A stretch of DNA of 44,599 nt, taken from assembly GCF_000003605.2 (NCBI RefSeq), contig NW_003147798.1, positions 10,581 through 55,179 of the forward strand, in the 5' to 3' direction. Source of the stretch: Saccoglossus kowalevskii (Eukaryota > Hemichordata > Enteropneusta > Harrimaniidae). Under the pieces are notes generated by a model that did no database searches, was not told where the DNA came from, and saw nothing but the letters and a program-made list of their open reading frames with translations. How positions within the stretch are numbered: position 1 is the first letter of the stretch; each line of letters begins with the position of its first letter. Shown here one piece after another: positions 22,000 to 33,949 of the stretch. Both the position numbers and the translations under genes were made by a program.

Positions 22000-22860
22000 T
22001 TATTTCTTCCATGGAAGGTGATTCTTGTACGCAGATGACGTCAATGTATATATTATAGGATTCACCGCGCTGCCTGCACAGCAAATGGCGAAAAGAAAAT
22101 TGGCAAAAGATGGATTTCTTTCTACAAGTTCATTTATTACGAGAATGCCGTGAATTGTTATTGGTAAATAGATGATCATGAAACAAACAACAAGACGAAG
22201 TGACAATTTCATAGTTGCAATGTTTGTCGCTTTTCCATGTCGTCCACCATCGCCGAGTGCTCGTTTCAGTGCTCTGTGGTTGCTTTGGGTGATGCAGCAA
22301 ATGCAAATATTCGATACCATACTTACAAGTAACGATACAAACGTAATGCCGATTCCAATTTTTGCTCCGATTATTACTTTCTCTGGGACATCAATGATTC
22401 CGCATGGTCCTCCCTTACCAAGATTTGCTTTGATTGTCCCGTAACATATACCAATACAGAAACTTATAACAATGGATAAGTTAATGAATTTCTTCATTGT
22501 CTCTTTAGTTACTTTGTTTGTGATACCGATGAATCTCGTTAAACTTATACCTGCCAACATAATTACTGTTATAATGATAGACGAAAAAGTCGTTAATGTT
22601 TCCCAGAAACATTCACCATCGTTGATGATAGCAGAAGATGTGATGAGACGTCGCACAGAGACCACAAATCTTAAAGGAGAAGCTATGGTACATACTATTA
22701 AATCTGCCACAGCCAATGCCACCAGTTGAAAATTCGGAGCAGTCCGTAGATTCCTATTTGTATACACAATATAGCACACCAGACCATTACCAAATGTCCC
22801 ACCTACAATTACAGCAATATAGATTACACAGGAACATATATTGTATTCAGAAAGAGACAT
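22000..22860 (-). CDS. Rhodopsin-like (class A) G protein-coupled receptor, intronless
   Basis: Single-exon gene of 286 residues starting at ATG 22860 and ending in TAA at 22002-22000. Seven hydrophobic segments are visible at about residues 8-33, 43-68, 87-109, 125-147, 163-188, 218-240 and 252-274. Class A landmarks: G24-N25 in TM1; LAVADL with D53 in TM2; C84 before TM3 and C153 in loop 2, a likely disulfide pair; CFMIIYLP in TM6; NPIIY at 267-271 in TM7. Oddities: DRY is replaced by T108-R109-F110, TM4 lacks the usual tryptophan, the N-terminus is only about 8 residues, and the tail after TM7 is about 13 residues. It resembles the large orphan, melatonin-receptor-like receptor sets of marine invertebrates. 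The ligand cannot be told. A TATA-like ATATAA lies about 85 bases upstream on the minus strand. Confidence 0.93.
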   Translation of the reverse strand: MSLSEYNICSCVIYIAVIVGGTFGNGLVCYIVYTNRNLRTAPNFQLVALAVADLIVCTIASPLRFVVSVRRLITSSAIINDGECFWETLTTFSSIIITVIMLAGISLTRFIGITNKVTKETMKKFINLSIVISFCIGICYGTIKANLGKGGPCGIIDVPEKVIIGAKIGIGITFVSLLVSMVSNICICCITQSNHRALKRALGDGGRHGKATNIATMKLSLRLVVCFMIIYLPITIHGILVINELVERNPSFANFLFAICCAGSAVNPIIYTLTSSAYKNHLPWKK

Positions 22861-22861
22861 G

Positions 22862-23544
22862 GTGTCTTGAGCCCTGACGACGACGTGTGAATGTGAGAAG
22901 CCACTGTCTATGTTACTAATCTATCATCGTGTTGCATCAGATTATATCACATGTTACAGTAACCATGGCAATGAACAATCCATCCCCGGGATTCGGTAAC
23001 TACGCTTTATTCATGTCACACTGTGGTTTTACAACATGGGGGCTTGTTTGGTTTGCATAAGAATAAATTAGTTATATTTGCAAGATTTTGGTTTTATTGT
23101 TTATTTAACTCATATTTTTTTTAACGATTTCCGATTCGGGTGAATGAAAATGAATTTGAAAATAAGTAATGTACTCATTGTTGGGGGGGGGGGGGCTCTG
23201 CAACAACTAATATCATTATATGACATAATGTGTATACCACATAGAGACCAAGGAATAGTTTCCACTATTAAAAGCGGGTTAGTTTTAGATCATGTGCGTT
23301 GGTAACCTTCTGCAAAAGCACAAATTAGGTGCAAGATCTGCGGATCTTGTGAATATAATCCAAAATACATTCGAATTCACCTTTCGAATTTATTTCCTAC
23401 TACGCTGTGCAAAGCAAACATACAAACTACATTCGTACTGCCAAGACACATATATTAACTTTAAGAAAGAAAGCATAAGGTCAAAAATAACTAAGTAAGT
23501 ATAGGTCACTGTTTGAGAAAATATGTATTATTTTGAGTGGCGAC
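22862..23544. other. 5' flank of GPCR, no gene seen
   Basis: No supportable gene. Contains a G homopolymer at about 23181-23193. Confidence 0.35.
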
Positions 23545-24525
23545 GGGAAAGAAACCACGCGTGTTAAAGGTTATACGGTATTATTTCTCAATTAAGTACC
23601 GATTTTCAATGTTAAATAGACGTGTTATGCAACAATAGTTAAGTCAATAATCTGTCGACGACTGTGCCAGGAGCTATGATATAAGAATCCCACAATTACC
23701 TGCTCTAGGAAGCGCCATCCACCACATTCATGCAAATGCAAGAAATAAAATGTTGTCATATAAAATTGCAATGAGCATTGTAGATGTGCATGAAATAAAA
23801 AAAAAGTTCAATTTGTCAATTTATTTTGATGAAAGTACGTTTTGTTCTAGGTAATAATAAACCAATTGAAGCGATTTAAATAACATATACCGTGGTGATT
23901 TGTCCGTACATCCATTTTACGTTTTTTCCAAGGCCAGTAAGTCAAAACATTTACGCATGTTATTTGTAAGCTTAGTAATAAGTGTTGATAGGGCGCGTTA
24001 CGAACCAAAATCGAACGATCCTACGATTTGCCTACGTAATCAACCAGTCGTGAGAGTATCGTGGAAACGAGAGAGACGTATACGGGTTAAAGTGTCAAAG
24101 GCTTTACGTTACTAATTTCGTCATTAAGTATGGATTAGCTTTTAATGTTAAACGAACAATGGACAATAATCTGTCGCCTCCTGTGCCAGTGGGCATGATA
24201 TAACAAGCCTACAGTCACCCACTTCAGTAGCTCCACCCATCTTATTCAACCAAATGAAAAAATGAAATGTCCCAGTGTATAATTGTAATGCGCATGCGCA
24301 GATTAGATGTGCTTGGACAACTTATTTCAGCAAATCCATGCAAATAAGTTTGAAAAACATAGTGATCCACAGTAAGAAATTCGCGTAAAATGTGTCGAAG
24401 ACGCATTAAACTGTCTTCCCTCTTCGACATTATCATAACAGTGTTTACACATTTATCAAACCTGTAGTCAAATGTCAGTTTACAGTGAACACGTATGAGC
24501 ACAAACCTTTGTTAAAAATGATGTT

Positions 24526-24640
24526 GAAGCGGGGGAGCCGTAACCTGCGCCTGCGTCAGATGGCCATAGCGTGTCGTTGTTTACTAACAGGCGTCTGCCC
24601 ATGAGCCTTTGCGTTTTTAGCGTGTGTTGTTATCATCGCT
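24526..24640 (+). repeat. AAGCGGG-type MITE, copy 2 (3'-truncated)
   Basis: Starts TTGAAGCGGGGGAGCCGTAA and follows the 33003-33168 copy through gtgtgttgttatcatcgct. It then stops at a TA microsatellite (24641-24655) without its right terminal repeat. It is inserted between blocks Y and X of the local tandem unit. Confidence 0.8.
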
Positions 24641-24840
24641 TATATATATATATATCGCCGCTGCATGACAAGAGAATGTTCGACATAAAAAAACGCAAAA
24701 TTCAGAAAAAGTAATACACTCGTTTCTCATTTTATTTGTACGCCTAATAAGTTGACTCGTTACGTACCGAACTTGCCTACGAGCTGCTGACGTAATCAAA
24801 CAGAGCATCTTGGAAACGACATATGATTGTGTGTTATTTC

Positions 24841-25774
24841 ATGTTCATGAAAACAAAATTAATGTTGATAAGTTTGATATAAAGTTACCGTTAACCAACT
24901 TCTAAATTCGTAAATCAAAAAAAAAAATCAGTGGGGAAAAGATGTACACCCAATGACGCCAAACAAATTCTTTAAAATAATCTTCTTTGAACTGGACATT
25001 AGATCAGTGGAGCTTATGCAAAACATTTAAAGTATCTTCACATGAAATGAAATGTACTTGTATGTAACTAGACTGCCACATGTCTGCGTATTGTCAATGT
25101 CAATGGAACAATTATTGAAAAAAAACATTATTAGTCGGCAGGACCCCGTGTTAGAAACTTTAAGCATTGTGATGCAAAATACGCAATTGGGGTGATATGA
25201 TAACACTTGTTGTCGTTCTAGTTCCATCTTTCTTTATTCGGGTTTTCAATTCTATAATTCTCCATTTAAAAGTGTGTGTTTACTGAAACTGTTCGGGCAC
25301 CGCCTTTTGCTCACAAACAATATTATTAATGAACGTTCAATTTTGTGAACTCATTTTAACGATAATACATTTAGTTTCAATTTCTACTAAATCAGCAAAA
25401 AAGTTGGCGATTGATACTATATATTATTATTATATATTGCTAATATTCGCGAGCAGCAATTGAAATCAGAGGTAATTGAACGGTGATAAGAAATAAATAT
25501 ACTTGAAAATGCACTGAGAACATCTTGGTAGGGTCGGCTAAACGAAGTATTTTATCAATCATCATAACATATTAACATACTAATGCTGGTATTAATCAGT
25601 GAGATGTTGGCGGCCATTCAGTGCGTCATATCTATTGTGAAAATAAATCTAAAACATTCGAATTCACTTCACTATTTGTATTTACTTCGTTCGGATTATA
25701 ACTGTTATCATGATAGCAATACTAGTTATATTGTGCTGAGCTAACTCTCAAGCTATATGACTACTACAAAGACA
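24841..25774. other. Spacer within tandem-unit region, nothing recognised
   Basis: AT-rich. No gene or clear repeat seen. Confidence 0.3.
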
Positions 25775-26304
25775 CATACGGTAAATCATGACGTAACGAA
25801 TGACAAAGTAGGTATATGACGCAAGTGTTAAAGCTTTATTAGTTATTGTTTCGTAATTGGGTATTTTTTTTTAAATTTTGAATGTTTAATGTTTAAAGAA
25901 CGTGTCATATAACAATAGTTGAGAGAATAACGTAACTGTCGCTTCTTATGCCAGAAGCTACTATATAACAAGCCCACAATTACGTACTCTAGTAGCTTCT
26001 CCCATCACGGTCATCCAACTGAAACAAATGATATGTTCGTGTGTAAAATTACAATTAAACCGTGTTTACAATTTTACACATATTGAGCACCTTTCTTAGA
26101 AAAACGATGTCAAATGAACGTTGCATGAAAAATAAATGTTTGATATAAAAACGCAAAATTCAGAAAAAAATATGCAATCGTTTCTCATTTTATCTGTATC
26201 TTAATTAGTTGACAGAACGTGCCAGGAACCAATATCGAACGAGCATACGATCTGCTGACAAAACCGAACAGAATATATTGGAAACAAGATGTGAATATGA
26301 GATT

Positions 26305-26350
26305 ATTACAAGAATACCTCAAAGAATGCACGAAGGCAGTACAGCTGGAA
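26305..26350 (+). repeat. Fragment of palindrome module of the composite element
   Basis: The words ttattacaagaatacctcaaagaatgcac and gaaggcagtac are a diverged match to the arm in the 12281 and 37096 copies (gttattacgaagatacctcaaagtatgcacgacagcgtac). It is short and without its partner arm. Confidence 0.45.
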
Positions 26351-27479
26351 TATCGACCGATGTAATTATACTCATAATGGCCGCCGAAATCTCGTTGAAA
26401 AAACAGTTATTTCGGGCAAGAACAATGAAAATAAATGGCCAGCCAATGAGACAGACTTTCAAACCTTTTTTTAGCAAAAAGCGTTTTGCAAAAATCAAGT
26501 TACACATTGTACTAAGACTATTTGTCTACATAGTGTGTACAAATAACGGATTTATAGTACAAAATATGTTATTTAAAATTATTTCACTGCATTTTTGCTA
26601 ATTTACAAAAACAAACATGGTGAGTGTGGGAATAAGAAAGTACAAGTTGGCTTAATGGTAGCAATTAACTAAACGTTATTGTGTGTGTCCTTGGAATATA
26701 TGTAGTATTGTGAAACATTCCTGTGATTCTACCTGGTGGTTGACTTTTTATTCGTAGTCATAGTCTGAGAAGGAGACTAATGTTCTGCGTTCGATAAGTC
26801 ATATTAATATATAAATATGAACGTAGAATGTGATTTTTTTTCTTAACCTTGACCGAATCGCTGTCCTTTTCGCTCTCAAAATTTAGTCATGCCTGTTCCA
26901 ATTTCTTTCAAACTTGTTATTGAAATATTCACTCATGATGGCTTGCTGGTGTATGTCGTTTTCTTGGTCGGTTTGATTGTTTCTCATCCGTCACTGACAA
27001 TTAAACGACTTTTTGTCAACGAACTACCAGACATGAACTGAAAATGCTTCCTTGCAGACAAACGTCTGCTAAACAAAAGATTTGTTTCTCGTCCAAAACT
27101 GTGTATTGATATTATGTTTTGTTTGTAACGTTATAGAACCTTTGTATATTTGTATTGCCATGTACAGAGAAACAAAACAAGCTGAAACAGTTATATTTTT
27201 GTTTGCAAATTTGCTAATTAAACGGTACTGACTTTAATACATTTTTAGTTGGAAACAGTAAGCTTGAACATCTTTCAATCCATTTTTGCAAACTGATGAA
27301 TGATTTATCATAACATGGCATAAAGATTCAATTCATTTGGTTAAACTAATGCGACGAAATGCAGGGTTTGTTAAAACAAACCAATTATTCAAATTAGTTA
27401 ACAAAAATGCGCCAGTTGATTTTAAATAACTGACAGTCATAAAAAACTACATAAACAGTTTCATATATTTGAGCGAACA
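26351..27479. other. Intergenic region, nothing recognised
   Basis: No supportable gene. The single longish open frame (26209-26601, plus) crosses repeat sequence and lacks a recognisable domain. Confidence 0.35.
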
Positions 27480-27700
27480 GTTGGCGGCGGCACGGGGGGT
27501 CGCCCCCAAATCAAGCTGAAACCCTTTGTGTCAGCAAAATTTGGCCCTCAAAACGCCGGAGATAGCTTTTTAGAGGCTCTAGATTTCAATTTTTAAGAAG
27601 GAGCATGCCCCCCCCCCCCATAGTAAGATCGCGCCTTCGGCACGAGGGTTGGTGAGAGGATCTACCCTCCCCGAATACATAATTTCGTGCCGCTTTCTCT
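27480..27700. repeat. GC-richer interspersed repeat candidate
   Basis: An isolated GC-rich patch in AT-rich surroundings, with cggcacggggggtcgccccc, a C homopolymer at 27609-27620, and a similar cggcacgagg later. The composition contrast suggests an inserted repeat. No second copy was found in the window. Confidence 0.3.
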
Positions 27701-28000
27701 GAGTTAGAATATAAACAAAACGTAATGGAAGTAGATAATTTGTATCAAATTAGCAAATAATAGATACTAGATCACGACTTTCAATGCAACGTGACAGAAT
27801 ACCATACCTTATACCTTAGATTGCCTTGCTGTTAATTTACTGGAAACTCGAAAAAGTTTGTTAACAAAATCAAACAAGTAAATGAGTTGGATGAAAAGTT
27901 GTGAAAAAGTATGACAAATCCATTATATCGTTACAAAGCAATGTAATATAATATATTGACTTTCCATGTGAATTCCCGATCGATAAATAAATAGTAAATA
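27701..28000. other. Intergenic stretch, nothing recognised
   Basis: AT-rich sequence with no gene or repeat structure seen. Confidence 0.3.
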
Positions 28001-28024
28001 ACTAACTAACTAACTAACTAACTA
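28001..28024. repeat. (CTAA)n microsatellite
   Basis: Six perfect tetranucleotide units, ACTAACTAACTAACTAACTA and onward. Confidence 0.95.
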
Positions 28025-28192
28025 AATAGTCTTAGACAATGGCTGAATAATATCCTTTTTAATTGTACAAACCCGCCTTTTCAATTGCTTTTTATTAGAT
28101 TTATTGTACTTTTTAAGTATTTTTAGAATTGTAACTATTTGAGTGTAGAACCATTTGTTATTTTTATCGTTCAATGTCGTACATGTCTCTTA

Positions 28193-28291
<99 letters not shown>

Positions 28292-28293
28292 AT
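28193..28293. repeat. (TAAA)n microsatellite
   Basis: About 25 near-perfect TAAA units. It directly follows a sequence resembling the 3' end of a non-LTR element (acatgtctcttataaa), so it may be a LINE or SINE tail that expanded. Confidence 0.95.
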
Positions 28294-29475
28294 ATAATTA
28301 TGTTATGTGAAATCACGTTTTAGTTTATTCGCGTAATCAGCATTAATTATTAAACTACACAAACTTACTGTTTTGCTGAGTTTACGGAACTACTCTAGGT
28401 ACAAACAAGTCAATACTTAAACAATCATAAATCTTATAATTTCAAATTAAATAAATGAAATTTCTAAAAGCATACACTTCATCCAAACACACATATATCC
28501 TAAGTAATCATCTCTCTGTAATGCTGAAATTATTATATAATCATATAAATAAAGTAGTGCCCACATACAATAAAAACTAGAAAATATTAGAGATAAACGA
28601 CACAAATTTACTGTTTACAGAGTTTACTGACCTCAACTATAGAGGGCCTCAATCACAATAGAAAGACATTTTATTGAAGAAAAATCCGATGTTTATATAT
28701 ATCTGATGTATATATGTATATTTACTCGTATATGATGTTTACTACATCATGTCTCAGATTAGTGGTCTGAGAACGCATATATATCGAATTATACTTCTAA
28801 ACTTCATCAAATATGGACGTCGCACTATCAGGCAGTCTTGTTGTTTCATAAACTGGAATACCTATACAAGTATTTGCTTACAATTTGTCGTTCTCAGAAT
28901 CAACGTGAATCTAGTATGTCAACGACTCGGAGAAATACGTTAACTAGCATCCTGGAGTTACTAGTAGATCCATGTTTGAATTAGGCGTCTTTTTAGTTCA
29001 GTATTTAGAAGGAAAGAAACTACGCACTCAATTTATTTCCTAAATACAAATCAAAATATTGTCATACATAGATTCTTTTTCGTAATCCCGACTAATTTTC
29101 TTTTTAGTTGAATTTTATTTAGATTGGATATTTTATTAGAAAATATAAGTTGGTGAAATGGCTTCATAGAATGATTACCCGGAATAAGTATTCACATTTG
29201 GTGAGTTAGGGACACTTGGAATAACAGGGACACATAACGTAGTAATGAATAATTATCACCAGGTGGCGGGCGTACATGCGTTCAGTGGATTTTAATTCGA
29301 TTTCAGTACCTCAACAACAACTTTTAATCCCGATCTGTTTCTACAATACGATGTTATATAATTTATCTAGTACGGCGGTTAACAATCCTGTTTCGTAACA
29401 AGCCGGCCTTGTCCTACCACACGTAAGCACGAGAACTCACAGCATGGAAGATAGAAGGTAATACCAATAAACACC
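28294..29475. other. Intergenic region, nothing recognised
   Basis: AT-rich with scattered short TA runs. No gene supported. Confidence 0.35.
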
Positions 29476-29702
29476 ATTATTATACATCTGTCACTGTAAA
29501 GCCATACGTTACAGCGTGCTGTAATTTTGCGGTATTTTACGGGTTATTTTCATCCTACCATATAAGGAAATGCTAATTCCAAATATGGAATGATTAACTC
29601 AGACAGTACATCGTCGCATTGACCTCCGCTGCGTGACGGTCAATACTTCCCTGCACTGTCTTCGTGCATACTTTGAGGTATCCTCGTAATAACCTTATAA
29701 TA
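29476..29702 (+). repeat. Composite inverted-repeat element, copy 2 (internally deleted)
   Basis: Begins ATTATTATACATCTGTCACT and follows copy 1 to tccaaatatggaatgatta. It then jumps to the palindrome module at ctcagacagtac and ends tcctcgtaataaccttat. The left arm of the palindrome and about 100 bases of the first module are missing. Confidence 0.8.
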
Positions 29703-32179
29703 TGCAGATTCTTTAATTCCCACTCACAGTGTGATTACACACTGGTAATGATAATTAGAGGTGAACACAGCACATGCGTAAATCAAAATATTTGAGAGTT
29801 CATATCGGAAATATGGCAATCGTGATTCTGTAATCGTTTTTTCTCCAAACTATGCTATTATTATTTTTTCCTTTATGGTACAAAAGTCGCAAAATAGTAT
29901 TATAATTGTTAACGGATTGTTGGCAATGCTAATCAAATAAATGGTCTGTGTACCCACGAACTTGAAAGTTCACGTGTAATTAATTTATTAACAAAAATAA
30001 CACATCACCGGACTAGAGATCTTTCTCAGTCATATCACGTTAATTGTCTGGATATAATATTAATATATATGCATATAAGATAAAGTAACCAACGAATAAC
30101 GTACTATAACGTCACAGATCACGCGTGAACTATGAGTATTACAAAATCGTCAAAGGTTATTACATTTGCGTGGATTTTTTTGTTCCAGGTATATGAGAAT
30201 GCCCATTTAAAAAACGCACCGAAATTATTACAATACGTGTATTTTATTACACAATACTGCAGTATTCTGTGAATACAAGTCTGCCGACCATCCTCGCCTG
30301 TTCATAGTACCGCCATAATCAACCATGTGCCCGAATACTGCCTTCTCTTTTATTTGGATTACAGTTTCACGACTAGTTGCAGAGATTCGGCGATTACCAT
30401 AAACACGAATGACATTTCATCCCCGACTCAAAACGTTTTTAAACATGTGGAATCTTCAAATATGAACAAATTCCCCACCGTTTTACTAAAAAACTGTGCA
30501 CCCCTAGAAAACGGTGCACTTCTACAACCGGTTGTTCCGAGGGCGTTGGGTTACTGATTTGATAGAACCCTTTTTTATATCCATGGGTAAAGATGCTTTG
30601 TCTAAACTTTCCAACCCAGACCTCATTATAGACCATGTAAAGATTAAAAGTATATCCGTCATTATATGGTGAATTCATGGAAATTGCGTTCGTTTTTTCA
30701 GGTATAAGACTACTTCATTGATAACGTCAATCGGTGTAGGTGAAAAGTGGGTAGAACTGTATACATTGTCTGTAATTTGTTTCCATTTATACGAACAGTA
30801 CTTCAATCATTCCATTTTGAACCTTGCATGACCTAACACGTGATTTCATCCGTGATAGTTGAATACGTGACCCTGACAACAAGGGGACAATGCATTGTTC
30901 AATTCAAAGATGAAAAATTATGTACGGAATCCACAGATTGCAAATCCCCGCGACAGCTTGTATAAATTCAATACCCGGCTGTTTTTATGTTTCCCCCATA
31001 ATCTGTCACAGTTGTTCAATTTTAATGCTGCTGCTTAAGCAAAGGAATATATAAAATCTAAAAGTGACACGTTTGTATCCGTGATGATTACTACTAACGA
31101 CGATTACTCTTAGTGTAAAAAAATAATAATAATATTATGATTGTTTTGTCGATAAGCACTGCATGATGGTTACCGTTTTTATGTTTATAAGACAAATTCG
31201 TGTTCGAACTCAACAGTTATTGGCCCCACCTTACATCCAACTAATATAAAAGCAATTTTATACAGAACTTCAGTGCAAACCCAAATCCAAAAAAAAAACG
31301 GTGAGGAAGGCTAAACTTTATTTTATCCCTTGAAACAATTTTACACAAACACACCCTATTACATAGTATAGTAACAGTATATTTAATTTGTTAATCCACA
31401 ATTTAACTGAACATAACACAAACACTAGTTATAAACATAATTTATAGACCCTTGGTGCCTCTCGTATCCGTTGGTAAGTTCCTACTAATCCCCCGGATCA
31501 CTAATAGAACGGAGTTATATTACTAGTACTAGCGGAGTGGCATATCATTAAAAAAAACGCGCCTGCGACTCCCAGATCGCGTTCACTCGGAAAAATCATG
31601 GTATTATGTGACTGAGGCGCGGATGGGTATTAGTAAGCAGAATGTATGCATGAGGAAGTTAGTATTGCGTTTATGGCTGTCTATACTCGCACAGATCTAT
31701 CAGTTTTTATGAAGACAATTAGGAATATATGAAGCCACTGTCATAGTTGGGAGTACTTTAGTCCGATACTAAGATTGTTGTAAACATAAAAAAATGGAGA
31801 AATACAAAAGTCTTCTGTGGACAAATAAGATGTGGGACGAGAATGGCAGCTAACGGTACCATAGTGTCAAGAAATCCCGGAAATAAAATCATCTGTACGG
31901 CTAGCCCGTAAAAGAAATTCAAATTTAATTTATATATAATATCGTTTTTTTCTGAAATGACAACATAAACACAACAAAGCGTTATTTTACGATTTCCGTG
32001 TTTAACACTTAGCACCCTCAAGCGACCCCGCCGGCGCATCTCCGAGGTCATTCTACTGTACAAGCATTGAATGACTACCATCGCGTGTGCAGCCCGACAC
32101 ACACACACGCAAGGACTTATAATTATGATCTTTTTGTATTCTGTTAATATTGTTATTACATTACTTATTCACTTGCCAT
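29703..32179. other. Intergenic region, no gene recognised
   Basis: No supportable gene. A 116-codon frame on the minus strand (32108-31758) has hydrophobic stretches, but no recognisable family and no similar neighbour, so I do not call it. Confidence 0.35.
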
Positions 32180-32216
32180 GCGAGGGGCATTCAACAAGTA
32201 ATGCCACTCGTATCAT
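32180..32216 (+). mobile_element. Possible mariner-type terminal repeat remnant
   Basis: The phrase CGAGGGGCATTCAACAAGTAATGCCACTCG closely resembles the terminal repeat seen in some mariner elements (GGGGCATTCAATAAGTAATGC type; family knowledge). No transposase or opposite terminus was found nearby, so this would be a solo relic. Confidence 0.4.
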
Positions 32217-33002
32217 TTCCGATTGTTTAATAATTGGTTGATTCTATGTACACATATGTTACATATGTTCCTTATATATAATAAATGTTTATATAATTTA
32301 TTTGAATTAATTTCACCTACGTATAAATGGATATCCGTAAAACTATTTCGTAACATTTATTCGCACAGTACTAGTTACCCATAAATATATCAACGTTGTA
32401 TTATATACTCGGTTATTTGGAACCCAGAGCCTACACAAAATGAAATTATTTTAACGTCTTCATATATTATAGATCTTCTTAAAAAATTGCATATTACTTA
32501 CCAAAATACCCAATTTGTAGCTATTATACCTCGAAATGCACTCATCGATTTCGATTTTCCAGCCATGTGGGTAATCCAAATTTGTGTCTAATTTAAGAAT
32601 GACATCTGTGTATATTTTTTTAAATCTAATATACTTTTGCAAATATTTAGTTGTTTCATCACAGATTCAAATGAAGTTCGGAACATATGTGTTTTAGGAT
32701 ACTCCCCGATTTTAATAAAAATATTTACTATATTTCATGCTTCCAATATCCTCAGGCAACATGAGCTTTTAAACTTCATTTGATTTGCGACAGTACTTAC
32801 GTTTAAATTTCACAAATGAACATATATTCTTCATTTGAATCAGACTTTCAGACACTCTTATCTTGGATCTATGCTTTTATTGTCTATGTAAATCTAACTC
32901 ACACGACTGTACCTGATTGGCTATATCCAACCCTAACACCTAAGAGTCAAACAAATCAGACGTGTCAGACTCAAATCTGCTTTCAGGCATGTCAGTTCTT
33001 GA
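32217..33002. other. Intergenic stretch, nothing recognised
   Basis: AT-rich. No supportable gene. Confidence 0.3.
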
Positions 33003-33168
33003 TTAAAGCGGGGGAGTCGTCACCTGCGCATGCGTCAGATGTCCATAAGCGTGTCGTTGTTTACAAACAGGCGTCTACCCATGAGCCTTTGCGTTTTTAG
33101 CGTGTGTTGTTATCGTCGCTTGGGACTCAATTCCCGCGCGTGCGCAGGTGACGACCCTCCCGCTTTAA
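33003..33168 (+). repeat. AAGCGGG-type MITE, copy 3 (full length, TTAA ends)
   Basis: 166 bases, flanked by TTAA at both ends. Terminal inverted repeats of about 30 bases: AAAGCGGGGGAGTCGTCACC at the left pairs with GGTGACGACCCTCCCGCTTT at the right. The TTAA boundary suggests a piggyBac-like target choice, although TTAA may be part of the repeat itself. No coding. Confidence 0.88.
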
Positions 33169-33697
33169 GTACTTTATTGTGAACAAAATATATGACATTT
33201 GACAAAAAACATTAGGTCAATGCTTTTGTTTACTTGTATTTTAATTATTTAATATATTTATGACATTTATCTTTCAACTACACTTATTCCATACTACCTT
33301 TTCGCTAGATCTGCAACAATGAATAATTCCCGAACACATAACACGGTACCTTTGTTTTCTGTTGACTAAAGTAATTATAATGACAGTATGTTTTCCGTCA
33401 TCTGTTGATATGTCCGCACTGGCACAGACAGGGGAAATAACATTATTGTTCATTGTGATGCTTTTGTCTGAGAATTAATAATAATCTCAAATAATCCGAC
33501 ACAGATGTGGCATTACATGTAAGTAGTGAAAAATAACACTTTAGAATGCATGGCAGAAGATTATATTTAAAATTCAATTTACAATAATCTTCGTGACATA
33601 ATCTACGGTATTCAGTGAATGCGGAACATACGTACGTGAATGGACGTAAACACGCAACGTATCATTCCAGAGTTTGCCTTAAAATTCATCTGCAATA
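33169..33697. promoter_or_regulatory. 5' flank of sulfatase gene
   Basis: Non-coding stretch between the MITE and the sulfatase start codon. It should hold the promoter and 5' UTR, but no core promoter element stands out. Confidence 0.3.
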
Positions 33698-33949
33698 ATG
33701 TTTTTTGCTTCAAAATTAGTGACAATATTTGTTACATTTTGGCCATGCGTTTGTTGTCATAGCATCGCTCCAAATATAGTTTTTATCGTGATGGATGATA
33801 TTGGCTGGAACGACGTCGGGTATCACAATTCTGCATTATTGACACCAAACATAGTAAAACTTGCCGAAGAAGGAACCAAGCTAGAAAATTATTACGTTGC
33901 ACCGCTGTGCACTCCGACCAGAGCAATGCTTTTAACTGGCAAACACGTG
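33698..33949 (+). CDS. Sulfatase exon 1 (signal peptide, CTPTR active site)
   Basis: 84 codons from ATG. Contains the metal-binding DD pair and the formylglycine motif CTPTR. The donor GTAAGA follows GKHV, phase 0. Confidence 0.92.

Larger units (their letters stand above)
23545..26305. repeat. Three diverged tandem copies of an unidentified ~540-bp unit
   Basis: Two conserved blocks alternate. Block Y (contains a form of aataatctgtcg...tgccag, then gatataacaagcc and cacaattac) is at 23545-23770, 24085-24265 and 25775-26015. Block X (contains forms of aacgcaaaattcagaaaaa, ctcgtttctcatttta, cgaacgatc-tacgatctgctgac, ttggaaac) is at 23970-24085, 24685-24840 and 26125-26305. Order Y-X-Y-X...Y-X implies old tandem duplication of a YX unit of about 530-540 bases. 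The middle unit is lengthened by a MITE insertion. No shared open frame survives between copies, so it is probably non-coding. Confidence 0.65.

Noticed and set aside
26041-26080. Short inverted repeat (gtgtaaaatt / aattttacac) as a terminator or hairpin RNA
   Set aside because: Only about ten perfect pairs in AT-rich DNA within a spacer. Expected by chance.
23545-26305. CRISPR-like or regularly spaced direct-repeat array
   Set aside because: The repeats are long, diverged and unevenly spaced, and the genome is eukaryotic. Tandem duplication explains them.
26209-26601. 130-codon plus-strand frame
   Set aside because: Runs through block X of the tandem repeat and a fragment of the composite element. 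It has no domain, and the corresponding frame is not open in the other copies.
31758-32108. 116-codon minus-strand frame with hydrophobic stretches
   Set aside because: No recognisable family, hydrophobicity follows from T-rich codons, and no supporting splice or neighbour evidence.
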